A stretch of DNA of 49,335 nucleotides, taken from positions 1 through 49,335 of the IMG/VR virus record IMGVR_UViG_3300004369_000025; one strand, given 5' to 3'. Below are positions 6,428-16,454 of the stretch, one piece after another (positions within the stretch are counted from its first letter, which is position 1; the number at the start of each line of letters is the position of its first letter). The notes beneath the pieces were generated by a model that worked only from the letters and a program-made list of their open reading frames with translations, was not told the DNA's origin and ran no database searches. Position numbers and translations under genes: made by a program. Origin of the DNA: a virus.

Positions 6428-7203
6428 TATTCCTAGCCACACCTGTTGCGCAAGCACCTGATTTAGCATGGTCGCAGAAGGAGCATACCCTTTCGTTTGA
6501 GGTCGGATTAAAGTTATTATCATTAATGATTTTATTGCCAAAGCCAATTATGTCAGCCTTAACATTTTCCAGATCCTCATCTGTAAAGACATGACCTTTC
6601 CTTTTGCCAGATCTTAGATAGTAAAGTTCTGCGTAGATCTCTTTACCTGGAAAAGCTATACTTGCTGCCAGAGCGTATATGCCGAGCTGTAGGTTGTCTT
6701 TAATAGATTTTTGCGATACTTCCCACTTACCCGTTTTATAATCTATAATGTCGATTCTGTCGTCATATTCGTCGACTCTATCTATGAATCCATTTACGTA
6801 AAATGATCCAAGAACAAACCCAAAATGCATTTCTTTTTCCTTAACGGAAAAATTTTCTTCATGGTGTCTATCGTAGAATTCTAATAAAATATTTTTACCA
6901 ACTTCAATTAAATCATTTTTAATTATATTAGTTGGATCGTAACTACTTTTTTGTATTTCGTAATCTTTTAAGATGTTTTCTTGATTTAATTTTAAATTAT
7001 TATCTACATTATCTTCTAGTACTGAGTGAACTATATTGCCGTAAAGTAGCAGCCTCACCAAATAGACGAGGCTCTTTCTTTATATAGGAAAAAAAATATT
7101 TAGATGGACACATCTTATATGTATCCATCCTTGAGTAGGAAAGCTCCGTTAGGCATAACTTTTCAAAGTTAGAAACTTCTTTTATTGATTTAACTATTGT
7201 CAC
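6408..7203 (-). CDS. Cas4/RecB-like PD-(D/E)XK exonuclease (264 aa), two frames joined by +1 shift at CGG
   Basis: The gene starts at GTG 7201-7203 behind AATGAGGACATAA, with an in-frame stop directly upstream. The zero frame reads to FGEAATL, then CGG, and ends at 64 aa. Skipping C gives GNIVHSVLEDN, which restores the family's GxxxH motif I. Then come DRVDEYDDRIDIIDYKTGKW (D...DxK catalytic residues) and a C-terminal Cys cluster (VCSFCDHAKSGAC). With YKMCPSKYFF near residue 31, these make the four-Cys iron-sulfur pattern of Cas4/AddB-type 5'-3' nucleases. The likely role is phage recombination or DNA processing. Confidence 0.8.
7038..7041 (-). other. +1 recoding site CGGC, codon 55 of the Cas4/RecB-like gene
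   Basis: The local sequence is ACT TTA C GGC AAT. Zero-frame CGG at 7039-7041 follows a Leu codon. Removal of exactly one base rebuilds the G-x-x-x-H motif, so the shifted glycine is the expected residue. Confidence 0.8.
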
Positions 7204-7369
7204 TTATGTCCTCATTAGGGTCGTATATTAGATTTCCTTTTTCATCGAACTCTTTTCCAAGCTCGTCAATATAATGGTTGTTGTTAACATTTTTATAAGT
7301 TCCGTTTGGCATTGGGACCCAACCAGAGTCTCCTATTTCCATTGCATCAAAGTGATTAAAGTTTGACAT
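7190..7369 (-). CDS. Small acidic protein (59 aa), unknown
   Basis: The frame runs from ATG (7367-7369) to TAA (7190-7192). It contains MEIGDSGWVPMPNGTYKN, NNNHYIDELGKEFDEKGNL and YDPNEDISD. Its end overlaps the GTG start of the Cas4/RecB-like gene by 14 bases. Composition is acidic and Asn-rich. No family is recognised. Confidence 0.55.
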   Translation of the reverse strand: MSNFNHFDAMEIGDSGWVPMPNGTYKNVNNNHYIDELGKEFDEKGNLIYDPNEDISDNS

Positions 7370-7374
7370 TTCAT

Positions 7375-7614
7375 CTACCCTTTCGGTACTACGTCTATTT
7401 TTTTATCATCGATTACTATTTGGCATTGTTCAAAGTTTTCTATATTTAGATAGTAATTTAAAATATCGTATAGATCCTGTAGTTGCTTCTTATTTGCAAA
7501 GAATCCAACTATACCAGATTGAATGAAATACCTATCATCAATAGCCTTTAGGGCATCGCCATACTCAACTAATGAAATATCATTTTTTACTAATCTTGCG
7601 AGCTGTTGATTCAT
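7375..7614 (-). CDS. Small protein of unknown function (79 aa)
   Basis: It starts MNQQLARLVKNDISLVEYGDA, sharing one base with the stop of the Cys-rich gene, and ends IDVVPKG. Alternating helix and strand (GIVGFFANKKQLQDLYDILNY, then FEQCQIVIDDKKIDV) suggests a small folded domain. It lies between a Zn-binding protein and nuclease genes. No function is assigned. Confidence 0.6.
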   Translation of the reverse strand: MNQQLARLVKNDISLVEYGDALKAIDDRYFIQSGIVGFFANKKQLQDLYDILNYYLNIENFEQCQIVIDDKKIDVVPKG

Positions 7615-8006
7615 TATCTACCAGTGCCTTTTATTGGATTGTCTTCGTCAATTATTGTAATTGGGTTCCAATTTGGATCATTCATTTTTTCTCTCATATC
7701 CCTTAAGTAAGACTCCCAGTCTCTTTCATCTTCTGATTTTTTTTCGTAAGTAACAGAACCTGCGTAAGGGTTTGATCTAAACTTTGTAATTATAACCTTA
7801 CCTGTTTGAGTCTTCCATCTAAGCGTGCCATTTCTACAGTCGCAAAAGTCCTCCGGGTGAGCATCTATGGTGCCCTTAGGATCATATCTTCCACTGCATC
7901 CATTGCACTTACTGTACCTGCCCTTATCCTCGCATCTTCCGCACGAAAAACAATAGGTCCAGCATTGTTTCTCCGAAGGATTTTGATAACTACCAGTAGC
8001 TGCCAT
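7614..8006 (-). CDS. Cys-rich zinc-binding protein (130 aa)
   Basis: The first half contains CWTYCFSCGRC, KCNGCSGR and FCDCRNG, at least nine Cys in CxxC-like pairs, suggesting one or two zinc ribbons. The second half is charged and helical (DWESYLRDMREKMND). It follows dnaE after one base. Such proteins often bind nucleic acid or partner proteins, but no family is recognised. Confidence 0.65.
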   Translation of the reverse strand: MAATGSYQNPSEKQCWTYCFSCGRCEDKGRYSKCNGCSGRYDPKGTIDAHPEDFCDCRNGTLRWKTQTGKVIITKFRSNPYAGSVTYEKKSEDERDWESYLRDMREKMNDPNWNPITIIDEDNPIKGTGR

Positions 8007-8007
8007 A

Positions 8008-11000
8008 TTAATTCTCCTCTAATAAATCTTTGATTAATTTTTCAGCGTTTTTATTTGTTGTTTTATTAAACTTATATACAAAAATACCTAAATTTGATTT
8101 GACGTTAAAGTATACTTGCCTATTTCCATTGTTGCTATTTATTATATCATATATTTTCTTTAACTGTGTAGAGCTTATCTGGTCAGAGTCTAGATATATA
8201 GCCTTTCCACTGTACATAGTTGCGTTGTCTACTTTTTCTAGATTAGATAAAAATATTCTATGAGATGAATTTTCATCTTCATTTTCTCTATTTAATGTTC
8301 CTGATATATAAGCTATTTCTCCTACTTTAAAAAATTCATCACTGTAGTTTTTTGCATCTTTTGGAAATACAATAATCTCTATTTCCCCAGTTGGGTCTTC
8401 TAGAGTAAACTTAAACATTCTAGCACCTTTTTTGGTAATAATTTTTTTAGTGGATGAAATAATTCCACCAACCTTTATATAAGCACCATTAGTGCAATCG
8501 GGTATGTCTAGTAGCTCCAGATCTATGTTTGCCCTCATAATGTCCCACGTGCCCTCTAACGGATGCTTTGTTACATATATACCAAGCTCTTCTTTTTCTT
8601 TTTCAAGAATAGAAAGCTCTGAAGATCTGTTAATATCATTGTCCTGCTCTGATTCTATGAGCTCATCTAACGCTCCAGAATGAACTAGGTGTTCTAGAGT
8701 TGATTTTTTTAATACCGTTGGGTCACAACGTTTATAAAAATCATATACAGAAACATATGGATTATTTATATCTCTATTTTTAATAATGGACTCTGCAATT
8801 GATGCTCCAATTCCATTAATGGACCCAAGTCCAAATAAAACCTCGTTTGGACTTTTTACTTCAAAGTCTATTTCGGAATTATTTACCGACGGTGGAAGAA
8901 CTTTTATGCCAAGCTTTCTACAGTCATTCAAATATAAAAATAACTTATCTTTATTACCCGCAACAGATGTAAGTAGAGCAGCCATGTACTCAGAGGTGTA
9001 GTGGGTTTTTAAGTACGCCGTTATATATGAAATCATTGCATAGCTAGCAGCATGCGCTCTGTTAAAGCCGTACCCGCCAAAGTATTCAATGTCCGAAAAA
9101 ATTTTATTAGCTAAAGAATAGTCTAGCCCTGAATTTTTAACGCAGCCTTCTACAAATTTTTCTCTAAGCTTTGGAATCTTATCCATCTGTTTTTTGCCAA
9201 TAACTTTTCTTAAATCATCTGCTTCTCCAGAGTTAAATCCTGCCAAACTTCTAGAAACTGCTAAAACGTCTTCTTGATATAGCATGACTCCCAATGAAGA
9301 CTTAAGTACCTCTTCTAGTCTTGGATGTTCAAAAGATACTTTAGATCTACCATGTTTTCTATCTATGTAAAGCTTGTCCATACCAGAACCCATTGGACCT
9401 GGTCTGTATAGCGAAATTAAAGCCATTATATCTTCTATCGTTCTTGGTTGAAGTTGTAACATCAGGTTTCTCATTCCGGAAGATTCCAATTGAAATACTC
9501 CGACAGCATTACCTTTGCAAAGTTCATCATAAGTTTCTTGATCATCTAATGATATCTTATTGACATCAATATCTACTGAGTATTTCTTTTTGATAGTTTT
9601 AATACACTGATCTATAACACCCAGGTTTCTTAGGCCCAAAAAGTCAATTTTCAATAGACCACACTGTTCAACCCTAGACATATCCCACTGGGTCACTAGC
9701 GGATTATCTGCGCCTTTTTTCATTACGGGAAGGTAGTCTGTAAGTGGGCCCTTTGATATAACAACTCCTGCTGCATGAATTCCTGTTTGCCTAACTAAAC
9801 CCTCTAGTCCAATAGCAGCATCTATTATTTCCTTAGATATTTCTTCTGTTTTGTACGCATTATTAAACTCTGTAACCTGCATGCACTCGGCAAGTGATTT
9901 AGCAACACCTAAGACAGGTGGAGGAACTAATTTTGATATCTTATCTCCAGTTGCAAAGTCATAGCCAAGAGCCCTAGCTGCGTCTCGTATGGATTGTTTT
10001 GCCCCAGTTCTATTAAACGTGCATATATGTGCAACTTTGTCTTCTCCATATTTACTTCTTGCGTACTCTATAACCTTGTCCCTATGCCTATCGTCGAAGT
10101 CTAGGTCAATATCAGGCATTGACTTTCTTCCTTCTACAAGAAATCTTTCAAACAACAAGCCAAACCTAATAGGGTCTAGGTTAGTGATGTCGAAAGCATA
10201 GGACAATATACTACCAGCCGCAGATCCTCTACCCCATCCAACTCTAATATTGTTTGACTTTGACCATCTAACAAGATCGGAAACAACTAAAAAGTACTCC
10301 GAAAATCCCATTTCTTTAACAACTTTTATTTCATGATTTGCTCTGTCGATTATATGCTGAGGAAGATCTTGACCATACTTGGTTCTTAATCCATCCCATG
10401 CTAATCTTTCAAAGAAATCTACTGAAGATTCTTTAGTGGGTATTGGAAAATCGGGAAAGTGTATTTCCCCAAAATTTAGATTTAGATCAACCATGTCACA
10501 CACGTGCATTGTATTGTCTAACCATTCGTTGGAAAATTTCTTAGACATCTCATCATAGGAATTAAGATACCAATGATCTCCATTAAAAGAAAATCTATCA
10601 GGAGTGTTAATTGTAGCATTAGTCGCTACACATAACATCACGTCATGAGATCTGGCATCGTGCCTATGAACGTAGTGGCAGTCCCCAGTGGGGACTATTT
10701 TTGCCCCGATAGCATTGGCTATCTGTACAAGTTGGTTTGATATTCTTTTTTGTTCACCTAAACCGTGATCCTGCATCTCTATAAAATAGTTTTCCTTACC
10801 TACAATACTTTGCATTTTATAGGCACTGTCTAATGCATAGTTATAATCGCCCCTAAGTAGGGCTTGACATACTTCGCTATTTAGGCAGCCAGATAAAACT
10901 ATTATTCCCTCAGAATGTTCCGAGATAAGCTGATGATCAACTCTTGGCTTAACATAATAGCCTTCCAAAAAAGATCTTGAAGACATTTTTATTATGTTAT

Positions 11001-11329
11001 GATAGCCAACATTATTTTTTGCCAGTATCGTTATATGATATGGGCCTCTTTGTTCCCATTCATTTTTTGATGGACCAGAGCGCTCTTCTTCGTCACGGTC
11101 AAACCTTGTTTTTCTAGATTGATAAAATTCGCTTCCGAAGAATAGGCTTTACGCCTAAAGAACTACCCGCATCATAAAAGTCTAACCATGAATGTATATT
11201 TCCATGGTCCGTAGTAGCTAAGCCACGCATACCTAATTCTTTTGCTTTAGATAAGTATTTTTCTATATCACCATGTCCATCGAGCATAGAAAAAACTGTA
11301 TGATTATGAAGGTTAGTCCAATTCTTCAT
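8008..11329 (-). CDS. dnaE: DNA polymerase III alpha subunit (DnaE-type, 1,106 aa), two frames joined by +1 shift at CGG
   Basis: The zero frame from ATG 11327-11329 encodes the start of the PHP domain (LHNHTVFSMLDG, TTDHGNIH) for 64 codons to LGVKPIL. It then meets CGG and ends at 71 aa. Skipping C gives GSEFYQSRKTRFD and runs on unbroken to 8008. Later motifs are GDCHYVHRHDARSHD (PHP), GWGRGSAAGS, PDIDLDFDDRHRD near residue 400 (polymerase aspartates), MLYQEDV, GYGFNRAHAASYAMISY, and an OB domain near residue 1000 (FKFTLEDPTGEIEI). Length is normal for DnaE. It is the phage replicative polymerase. No other CGG codon occurs in it. Confidence 0.92.
11134..11137 (-). other. +1 recoding site CGGA, codon 65 of dnaE
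   Basis: The local sequence is ATT CTT C GGA AGC. Zero-frame CGG at 11135-11137 follows a Leu codon. Shifted reading gives KPIL-G-SEFY, the residue pattern expected in bacterial DnaE PHP domains at this point. Confidence 0.85.
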
Positions 11330-11335
11330 TAAATG

Positions 11336-11542
11336 TTATAGTCCTCTTTCTTTATTGCTGCCGTTAATGGAGGAATCTCTTTGCTCTCTATAGACTATAA
11401 TAACAACACCACCACAATATTTGCACGGGACAGAAGCGCCTTGATGGGCAAATGGGTTATTTTCCATATAGCTCATAGGTTGGTCTGAGCCACATTCGGA
11501 ACATACGCCAATAACATCATCTGGATTTTGTATATTGCTCAT
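11336..11542 (-). CDS. Zinc-ribbon protein (68 aa)
   Basis: Two CxxC pairs (CSECG at ~14-18 and CKYCG at ~40-44) make a four-Cys zinc ribbon. The protein begins MSNIQNPDDVIGV and ends SNKERGL. It sits between primase and dnaE genes, so a replisome or transcription accessory role is possible. The partner is unknown. Confidence 0.6.
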   Translation of the reverse strand: MSNIQNPDDVIGVCSECGSDQPMSYMENNPFAHQGASVPCKYCGGVVIIVYREQRDSSINGSNKERGL

Positions 11543-11554
11543 AATTAAATTGTC

Positions 11555-12745
11555 CTATCTTTTACTGATTGTTTTATATGCAAATCTAATTGGAGATGGT
11601 GATGACTTATCGTTAGTCTCTACGTATCTATCTCCTATTTTAACCCATTTTCTTCTTTCCTCCAAATTGCAGGATCCGCAACCAACGCCAACTGAATTAG
11701 CCCTATCGCAGGTGTACGGTCTTCCGCCTATTCCCATTTCTCTTCTTTTTATCCAGTCCTGAATATGTGCGGTTGATTTTTCAACATTATAATCACTGCA
11801 CAAGCTTAGTATCTTATGTAAAAACTCTATTGACTCGTCGGTATATGTAAGTATTGAGCATAAAAAAAGCCTAGATTCGTGATCTAAGTCTTTATTCTTT
11901 TTAGCTTCTTCTAACATTCTTAAAATTGCCGGACACTTGTCTAGTAAGACTTTTGGAGTGAATTGCTTTGGTTTTGAATCTATGTTTTTGATAGCACTTG
12001 AACCATGCTTATTGAAATAAGAAAGATAATCTTTACTTCTTTCCTTGTCTTTTTCCATGGAGTAGTGCATATCCCTATACCATTGGTTTGCTTTGTAGGA
12101 AAAACTAATATCTTCATATTCCTTTGACCTAGAAGATTTAGCTATAGAGTGAATAATTTCTATCGTAGAATATAGCTCTTCCTTAGTTAACGGAATCTTG
12201 TATAAACCAGAATCTTGATGTCTACTACCAGGCAAACGCCACATTCTTCTAGCGTCATATACGCTTAAGTCTACGCTCTCAAGCTTTAGTTTTGCTTTAA
12301 TATCACTAGCGATAAATCTATAAACGGTGGGTAACTCGTTAGAGGGAGATATACCTAAACAGGTTGCAACGCATTCGAGGTGAAATCCTTTTTTGCCAGT
12401 AAAGTATATTTTAATACCTTCTTCTGGAATAAACTTTGACAAGTAATCATAGAGTGTGATTGTTTCCTTATGGGAGTCGTTGATGTCTTTGCTGTCTAGG
12501 TCAAAATAAAGATTAGAGTACCTAATTGCCGTTTCTATATCTTTCGAATTAAATAACCAAACCGAAGTATATATTCCAATGTTATTGTGCTTGTTTGCGT
12601 ATGCCTCTACATCAGCATAGTCGAGTATCAAAGGTAAGTCTCCGTCTTTATCTCTAATGACCCTAGACAAAGACGGCACGTACCTAGCCACTTCAACGTA
12701 TTTCCAATCGCTAAGAAACTTTCCCTGCTCTTGTATGGGTCTCAT
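11555..12745 (-). CDS. Archaeo-eukaryotic-type primase (396 aa)
   Basis: Residues ~78-85 (LYFDLDSK) give the metal-binding DxD. FTGKKGFHLE (~118) matches the AEP S/T-G-x-x-G-x-H motif. RRMWRLPGSRHQDSGLYKIPL (~165-185) fits the third motif of small-subunit primases. A C-terminal Cys group (CDRANSVGVGCGSC) may bind a zinc or iron-sulfur centre. It would make RNA primers for the phage polymerase. Gene order helicase, nuclease, HD hydrolase, primase, dnaE supports this. The start ATG overlaps the stop of the 56-aa gene. Confidence 0.8.
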   Translation of the reverse strand: MRPIQEQGKFLSDWKYVEVARYVPSLSRVIRDKDGDLPLILDYADVEAYANKHNNIGIYTSVWLFNSKDIETAIRYSNLYFDLDSKDINDSHKETITLYDYLSKFIPEEGIKIYFTGKKGFHLECVATCLGISPSNELPTVYRFIASDIKAKLKLESVDLSVYDARRMWRLPGSRHQDSGLYKIPLTKEELYSTIEIIHSIAKSSRSKEYEDISFSYKANQWYRDMHYSMEKDKERSKDYLSYFNKHGSSAIKNIDSKPKQFTPKVLLDKCPAILRMLEEAKKNKDLDHESRLFLCSILTYTDESIEFLHKILSLCSDYNVEKSTAHIQDWIKRREMGIGGRPYTCDRANSVGVGCGSCNLEERRKWVKIGDRYVETNDKSSPSPIRFAYKTISKR

Positions 12746-12912
12746 TTTATCTCTGCCTTAGCGGAATCATCCTTGAAATTTCCTATAATAATTTTTTTTG
12801 ATTCATTCATTTCAGAAGAAAAACTTCTATAATAAATAGAATCTTCTATAATCTTTTCAAGATTAGAAATAAGATATAGTCTTCTGTTAATTCTGTTAAG
12901 AATTTCCTTCAT
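12742..12912 (-). CDS. Small helical protein (56 aa), unknown
   Basis: The frame runs from ATG (12910-12912) to TGA (12742-12744), overlapping the HD gene upstream by 17 bases and the primase ATG by 3 bases. It reads MKEILNRINRRLYLISNLEK and then EDSIYYRSFSSEMNESKK. It looks like a short helical hairpin. Packing between two real genes is the main support. Confidence 0.5.
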   Translation of the reverse strand: MKEILNRINRRLYLISNLEKIIEDSIYYRSFSSEMNESKKIIIGNFKDDSAKAEIK

Positions 12913-13585
12913 TTAAAATCCATCTTTCCGAAACTATCTCGTTTCCATCTAAAATATAGTGAACCTTAGAGGCTATATTGTCAGCCAAGTGAACTATCAT
13001 ATCTAAATATGTGATAGGAACTGTTTCCGGAACTGGAGACCATGGACCAAGATGGCATCTAATTAACCTAAGTAATGTTTGAACATCTTCTTCGCTAACA
13101 TAAAGAGTGGAAGATGATATATCGCTCGCATACTTCTTGTCATCTTCTTGACAAAACTTAACAAAGTCACCAACGGTATATGGATGCATTTTGTCGTATG
13201 AAAATGATCCATCTTTTTCCACCTTACCCTTAGTGAGATCGTGTAGCAAGCATGCAGCAACAACTAAATCTTTTTCCTCAGCGGATAGACTATGGGATTC
13301 CGATAAGATCTTTGCTGCCCTAACGGTTCTCTTTGTATGCAGTACGTTTCCACCCTGGTTATGTTCATCTGGTGGATGATATTTGCCCGAAAATGAAGAT
13401 GGAACAACCCAAAATGAATCAGCCCTAAAAAGTACAGACCTAACAAAGGATTTTAGTCCATCATCTTCTATCAAAGATATCTCCTCCAAAAGAGGGGACA
13501 ATACATTGTTTTCTTCTTCTGAAAGATTAACTATCTGCTCATCTTGAAGTATGTCGTCTAAAATAGAACTTTTTTTATTTACCAT
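12896..13585 (-). CDS. HD-domain phosphohydrolase (229 aa)
   Basis: HTKRTVRAA (~81), LLHDLTKGK (~112) and DMIVHLADNIA (~205) are the H...HD...D metal ligands of the HD superfamily, with an added loop around HPYTVGDFVKF. Phage HD enzymes hydrolyse nucleotides or phosphodiesters. The substrate cannot be told here. Position inside the replication cluster suggests nucleotide turnover. Confidence 0.75.
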   Translation of the reverse strand: MVNKKSSILDDILQDEQIVNLSEEENNVLSPLLEEISLIEDDGLKSFVRSVLFRADSFWVVPSSFSGKYHPPDEHNQGGNVLHTKRTVRAAKILSESHSLSAEEKDLVVAACLLHDLTKGKVEKDGSFSYDKMHPYTVGDFVKFCQEDDKKYASDISSSTLYVSEEDVQTLLRLIRCHLGPWSPVPETVPITYLDMIVHLADNIASKVHYILDGNEIVSERWILNEGNS

Positions 13586-13590
13586 AACCT

Positions 13591-14376
13591 TTAACCTTCC
13601 TTACTCCATTGTGACCACTTAGAACACGGTGTATCAAACGGACATCTTTTACAGTAATAAGTAAGACCTCTTCTTGGTGCGAAAACTTTCTTACCCTCTA
13701 TTGTAGATACCCAATATTCTATTGAATCAACGTCCTCTTTGTATATGTCTAGTAATTGTGTACTATGTTTAGGTGCCATTATATCATAATAGCCAAACTT
13801 AACATTGTTTAATACTTTGCCATTATTTTTAATCATATAAGCATAATACATGCATATGAAATCTACATTATACAAGTAGTGATGTGAATCTTTATAATTA
13901 AACACCCATTTAATTACGTATATTTGATTATTTTTAGAATAAATTAAATCAAATTCATCATTAATAATTGATTTTCCTACGGGAACATTATACTCCTCCG
14001 CTATACCTATTGGTATTATTGTTTCATCTTCAAAAAAATTACAGAAAGAAAGAAGAACACCTGCAGCTTTTGTCGTTAAGCTAGCCATATTACCGTAGGC
14101 GCTTTCGTGTCTGTCGTTGATAATGTCTTGAGCGGATACATCTTTTGGAAACCAAAGCTTCTCCCACCTATTCAGTAGTGCAGCATAGGAGGGGGTTAAT
14201 CCACTTTGTTTTTTATATAAATAAAAATTGATTACACTTTTTAAAGTGTTTTCAAATTTTTCACTTAATATATTTCTAGCAACTATCGCTTCTGGCATTT
14301 TTTGAGCGTGTCTGTAATCATACAGTAGCTCGCATGTTTGAAAGTCTTTTATAGCTGCACTATTTACTTTGACCAT
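13591..14376 (-). CDS. Second Cas4/RecB-like nuclease-fold protein (261 aa), active site degraded
   Basis: N-terminal IKDFQTCELLYDYRH with a C-terminal CKRCPFDTPC cluster gives the Cas4-like one-plus-three Cys pattern. NDEFDLIYSKNNQIYVIKWV aligns with the catalytic D...(D/E)xK region, but the last motif reads VIKWVFN rather than the usual DYKTG. The enzyme may be inactive or divergent. It shares one base with the helicase gene. A role as helicase partner or primosome subunit is inference. Confidence 0.6.
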   Translation of the reverse strand: MVKVNSAAIKDFQTCELLYDYRHAQKMPEAIVARNILSEKFENTLKSVINFYLYKKQSGLTPSYAALLNRWEKLWFPKDVSAQDIINDRHESAYGNMASLTTKAAGVLLSFCNFFEDETIIPIGIAEEYNVPVGKSIINDEFDLIYSKNNQIYVIKWVFNYKDSHHYLYNVDFICMYYAYMIKNNGKVLNNVKFGYYDIMAPKHSTQLLDIYKEDVDSIEYWVSTIEGKKVFAPRRGLTYYCKRCPFDTPCSKWSQWSKEG

Positions 14377-15824
14377 TAAGAAAAATCTCCTCCCAGTAAA
14401 TCATCAAGTATAGATGAATTGTCGTATGTGCTCTCTTTAACTGTTTCATATTCTTCATATGATTTAGTCGAATCGTTATATCTAACAAGTGGTGGATCAT
14501 ATACAAATGTCGATCCAGTTATTCTATTTTTAGGTATCTGCAATTGCATTACATAATCCTCTTCTGACTCATCGCCAGAAGCTAGCTTCTTATCTGTTAT
14601 AAAGATAGTCACTGCGCACTTTTGCTGGATAGCAAGTGATCCACCAGTGTCTGATTGCTGGACTACTTCTCTTTTTTCTTTCATTCTATTAGAGTTTTCC
14701 TGTGCGGTTATTATAAATGCGCAGTCCATGTCTCTAGCTAACTTCTCTAAACGCACCATCATCTCTTCAAACTCACCCCATCTTGGCTTACCTTTTCCGC
14801 CTCGGGTGAACATTGATTGTATGGTGTCAATTACAATAACATCTGGGAGCTTTGCATTGTGTCCCATAATATCTCTGAGCCATCTTTCTAGGTCCTCAAA
14901 GTAGGGTGTTTCTGGGTCATGTCTGACCATGAATCGGTCACCCCATTGCTCCATCTTATCTTTAAATGTTTTCAGATACTTATCTTTTTCTTCCTGAGGC
15001 CATTTACTTGCTTCAGAATAAACATTTTGTCCTATGATTTGAGTCATGAGAACTCTTTCCCAATGGGATATAGCTTCTTCAAAATTAATGAACAAAGCAG
15101 AGTAACCGACCTCAACCCAATGGTTAACCAAGCACTTAGCAAACGTGCTTTTACCCTTGCCAGAAGGGGCTATGATAGCGTGTACGGCCCCCTTAAAGAA
15201 GCCTCCCTCGTCAGTGTAGCCCATCGCTCTATTCAATGACTTGAATTGAGTTGGTAAAAAATTTGGTATTACCAAAAGCTCTTCTGCCCTACCAGCTATA
15301 TCGCTTGCTGTAGTAACATTCTCTAATGGATTATAGTTAATTTCATTTTCTAATTCTCTAATTTTGTTAGTTAAAACAGATATTCTTTCTATATCCTCAT
15401 CTGATTTATTTGACTTTTGCGTAATTAAAACTTGTAGCTCTTGAAGATAATCTATTTGCTTTCTTTTATTTGCCTTATGTTCAATGAGCTTTAATATAGA
15501 TTCGGAATTAGATAAATCCATATTCATTAAAATAGAGAACATAACGTCCGCCCCAAGCTCCCCACCCAGAGCGTCGTGTATTTCCGTCTCTGTTTGAAGC
15601 CAAGATTTGAAAGCTATTGGATCGACTATAGACAGTTGAGTAGCCTTGTAGTAGGCCATCAGGGCATTGTAGAACTCGTATATGCCATTTTCTCCATGGT
15701 TTATACCAACTATATTGGAGTTTAAATTTTCGCTAAAAAATTTAATTGCCCCATCCTTTCTAAGGCATAAGGCAAATATTTGATATTCTAATGGATAGCT
15801 ATTTGTTTTTTCGTCTGTTGTCAT
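14376..15824 (-). CDS. DnaB-like replicative helicase (482 aa)
   Basis: The N-terminal half has a DnaB-type helical domain (residues ~10-110) and a coiled linker (~125-170). The RecA-type core has Walker A APSGKGKST at ~213, Walker B VIVIDTIQSM at ~325, and a QxxxSGGS-like segment QQSDTGGSLAIQQ at ~385. It unwinds DNA at the fork. It neighbours the nuclease-fold gene and the HTH endonuclease gene, both overlapping or abutting. Confidence 0.85.
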   Translation of the reverse strand: MTTDEKTNSYPLEYQIFALCLRKDGAIKFFSENLNSNIVGINHGENGIYEFYNALMAYYKATQLSIVDPIAFKSWLQTETEIHDALGGELGADVMFSILMNMDLSNSESILKLIEHKANKRKQIDYLQELQVLITQKSNKSDEDIERISVLTNKIRELENEINYNPLENVTTASDIAGRAEELLVIPNFLPTQFKSLNRAMGYTDEGGFFKGAVHAIIAPSGKGKSTFAKCLVNHWVEVGYSALFINFEEAISHWERVLMTQIIGQNVYSEASKWPQEEKDKYLKTFKDKMEQWGDRFMVRHDPETPYFEDLERWLRDIMGHNAKLPDVIVIDTIQSMFTRGGKGKPRWGEFEEMMVRLEKLARDMDCAFIITAQENSNRMKEKREVVQQSDTGGSLAIQQKCAVTIFITDKKLASGDESEEDYVMQLQIPKNRITGSTFVYDPPLVRYNDSTKSYEEYETVKESTYDNSSILDDLLGGDFS

Positions 15825-16452
15825 TTTTGTTTTTTAGCTCTTTGTATCTTTTCTTGTTTGTATCATTATATCTCTTTTTTCGCTCTTGGTAGTAGCTGCT
15901 TTTGGTAATGCTTGGTTTTTTTATCTTCTTCAACGGTACTGCAGATGACTGCCTAATTGCTGATATCATCCTTTCATATACCGCGTCTTCTGTTAATTTG
16001 TCATTATATCTAAAAACTATTAACGCAATTCCTAGCTCTCGGCATCTGTCTGCTTTTACCTGGTCTCTAATAACTGCTTCTTCAAAGTCTTCTTTTGACT
16101 TAAAGAATCTACCTGTAAAATAAAAATGTTGACGACCGTGATACTCTGCTCCTATATTGTACTTGGGACAATAAACGTCTAGCTTTAGTCTATCGCCTAA
16201 GTGGTATTCGTTGATTATTTCTTCATTAGGAAGTAACTTTTGCATTACTGCTGTTAAAGCTGCTTGTCCTCTTGACATTTTTTTATGACTTTTTTTTAAC
16301 CAAGTTAAACCATGTTGATTAATCTTCTTATTAAGTGTTTGTATAGAACAATTTAGTTCTTTGGCTATCTCAGTTAAAGACATCGATGTGTCTAATAACA
16401 AATCGGTCATATACTCAATGTCGTCGTCATCAAGAAATTCTGGCTTAACCAT
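15799..16452 (-). CDS. HTH plus restriction-like endonuclease (217 aa)
   Basis: Residues ~15-50 (LLDTSMSLTEIAKELNC, then QTLNKKINQHG) form a helix-turn-helix. The catalytic domain has RLKLDVYCPKYNIGAEYHGRQHF and then DQVKADRCRELGIALIVFRYND, the D...ExxxxQH and basic features of DUF559/Vsr-like nucleases. A Lys/Arg-rich tail binds nucleic acid. It overlaps the helicase by 26 bases. It may resolve branched DNA or nick specific sites. Confidence 0.7.
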   Translation of the reverse strand: MVKPEFLDDDDIEYMTDLLLDTSMSLTEIAKELNCSIQTLNKKINQHGLTWLKKSHKKMSRGQAALTAVMQKLLPNEEIINEYHLGDRLKLDVYCPKYNIGAEYHGRQHFYFTGRFFKSKEDFEEAVIRDQVKADRCRELGIALIVFRYNDKLTEDAVYERMISAIRQSSAVPLKKIKKPSITKSSYYQERKKRYNDTNKKRYKELKNKNDNRRKNK

Positions 16453-16454
16453 AA

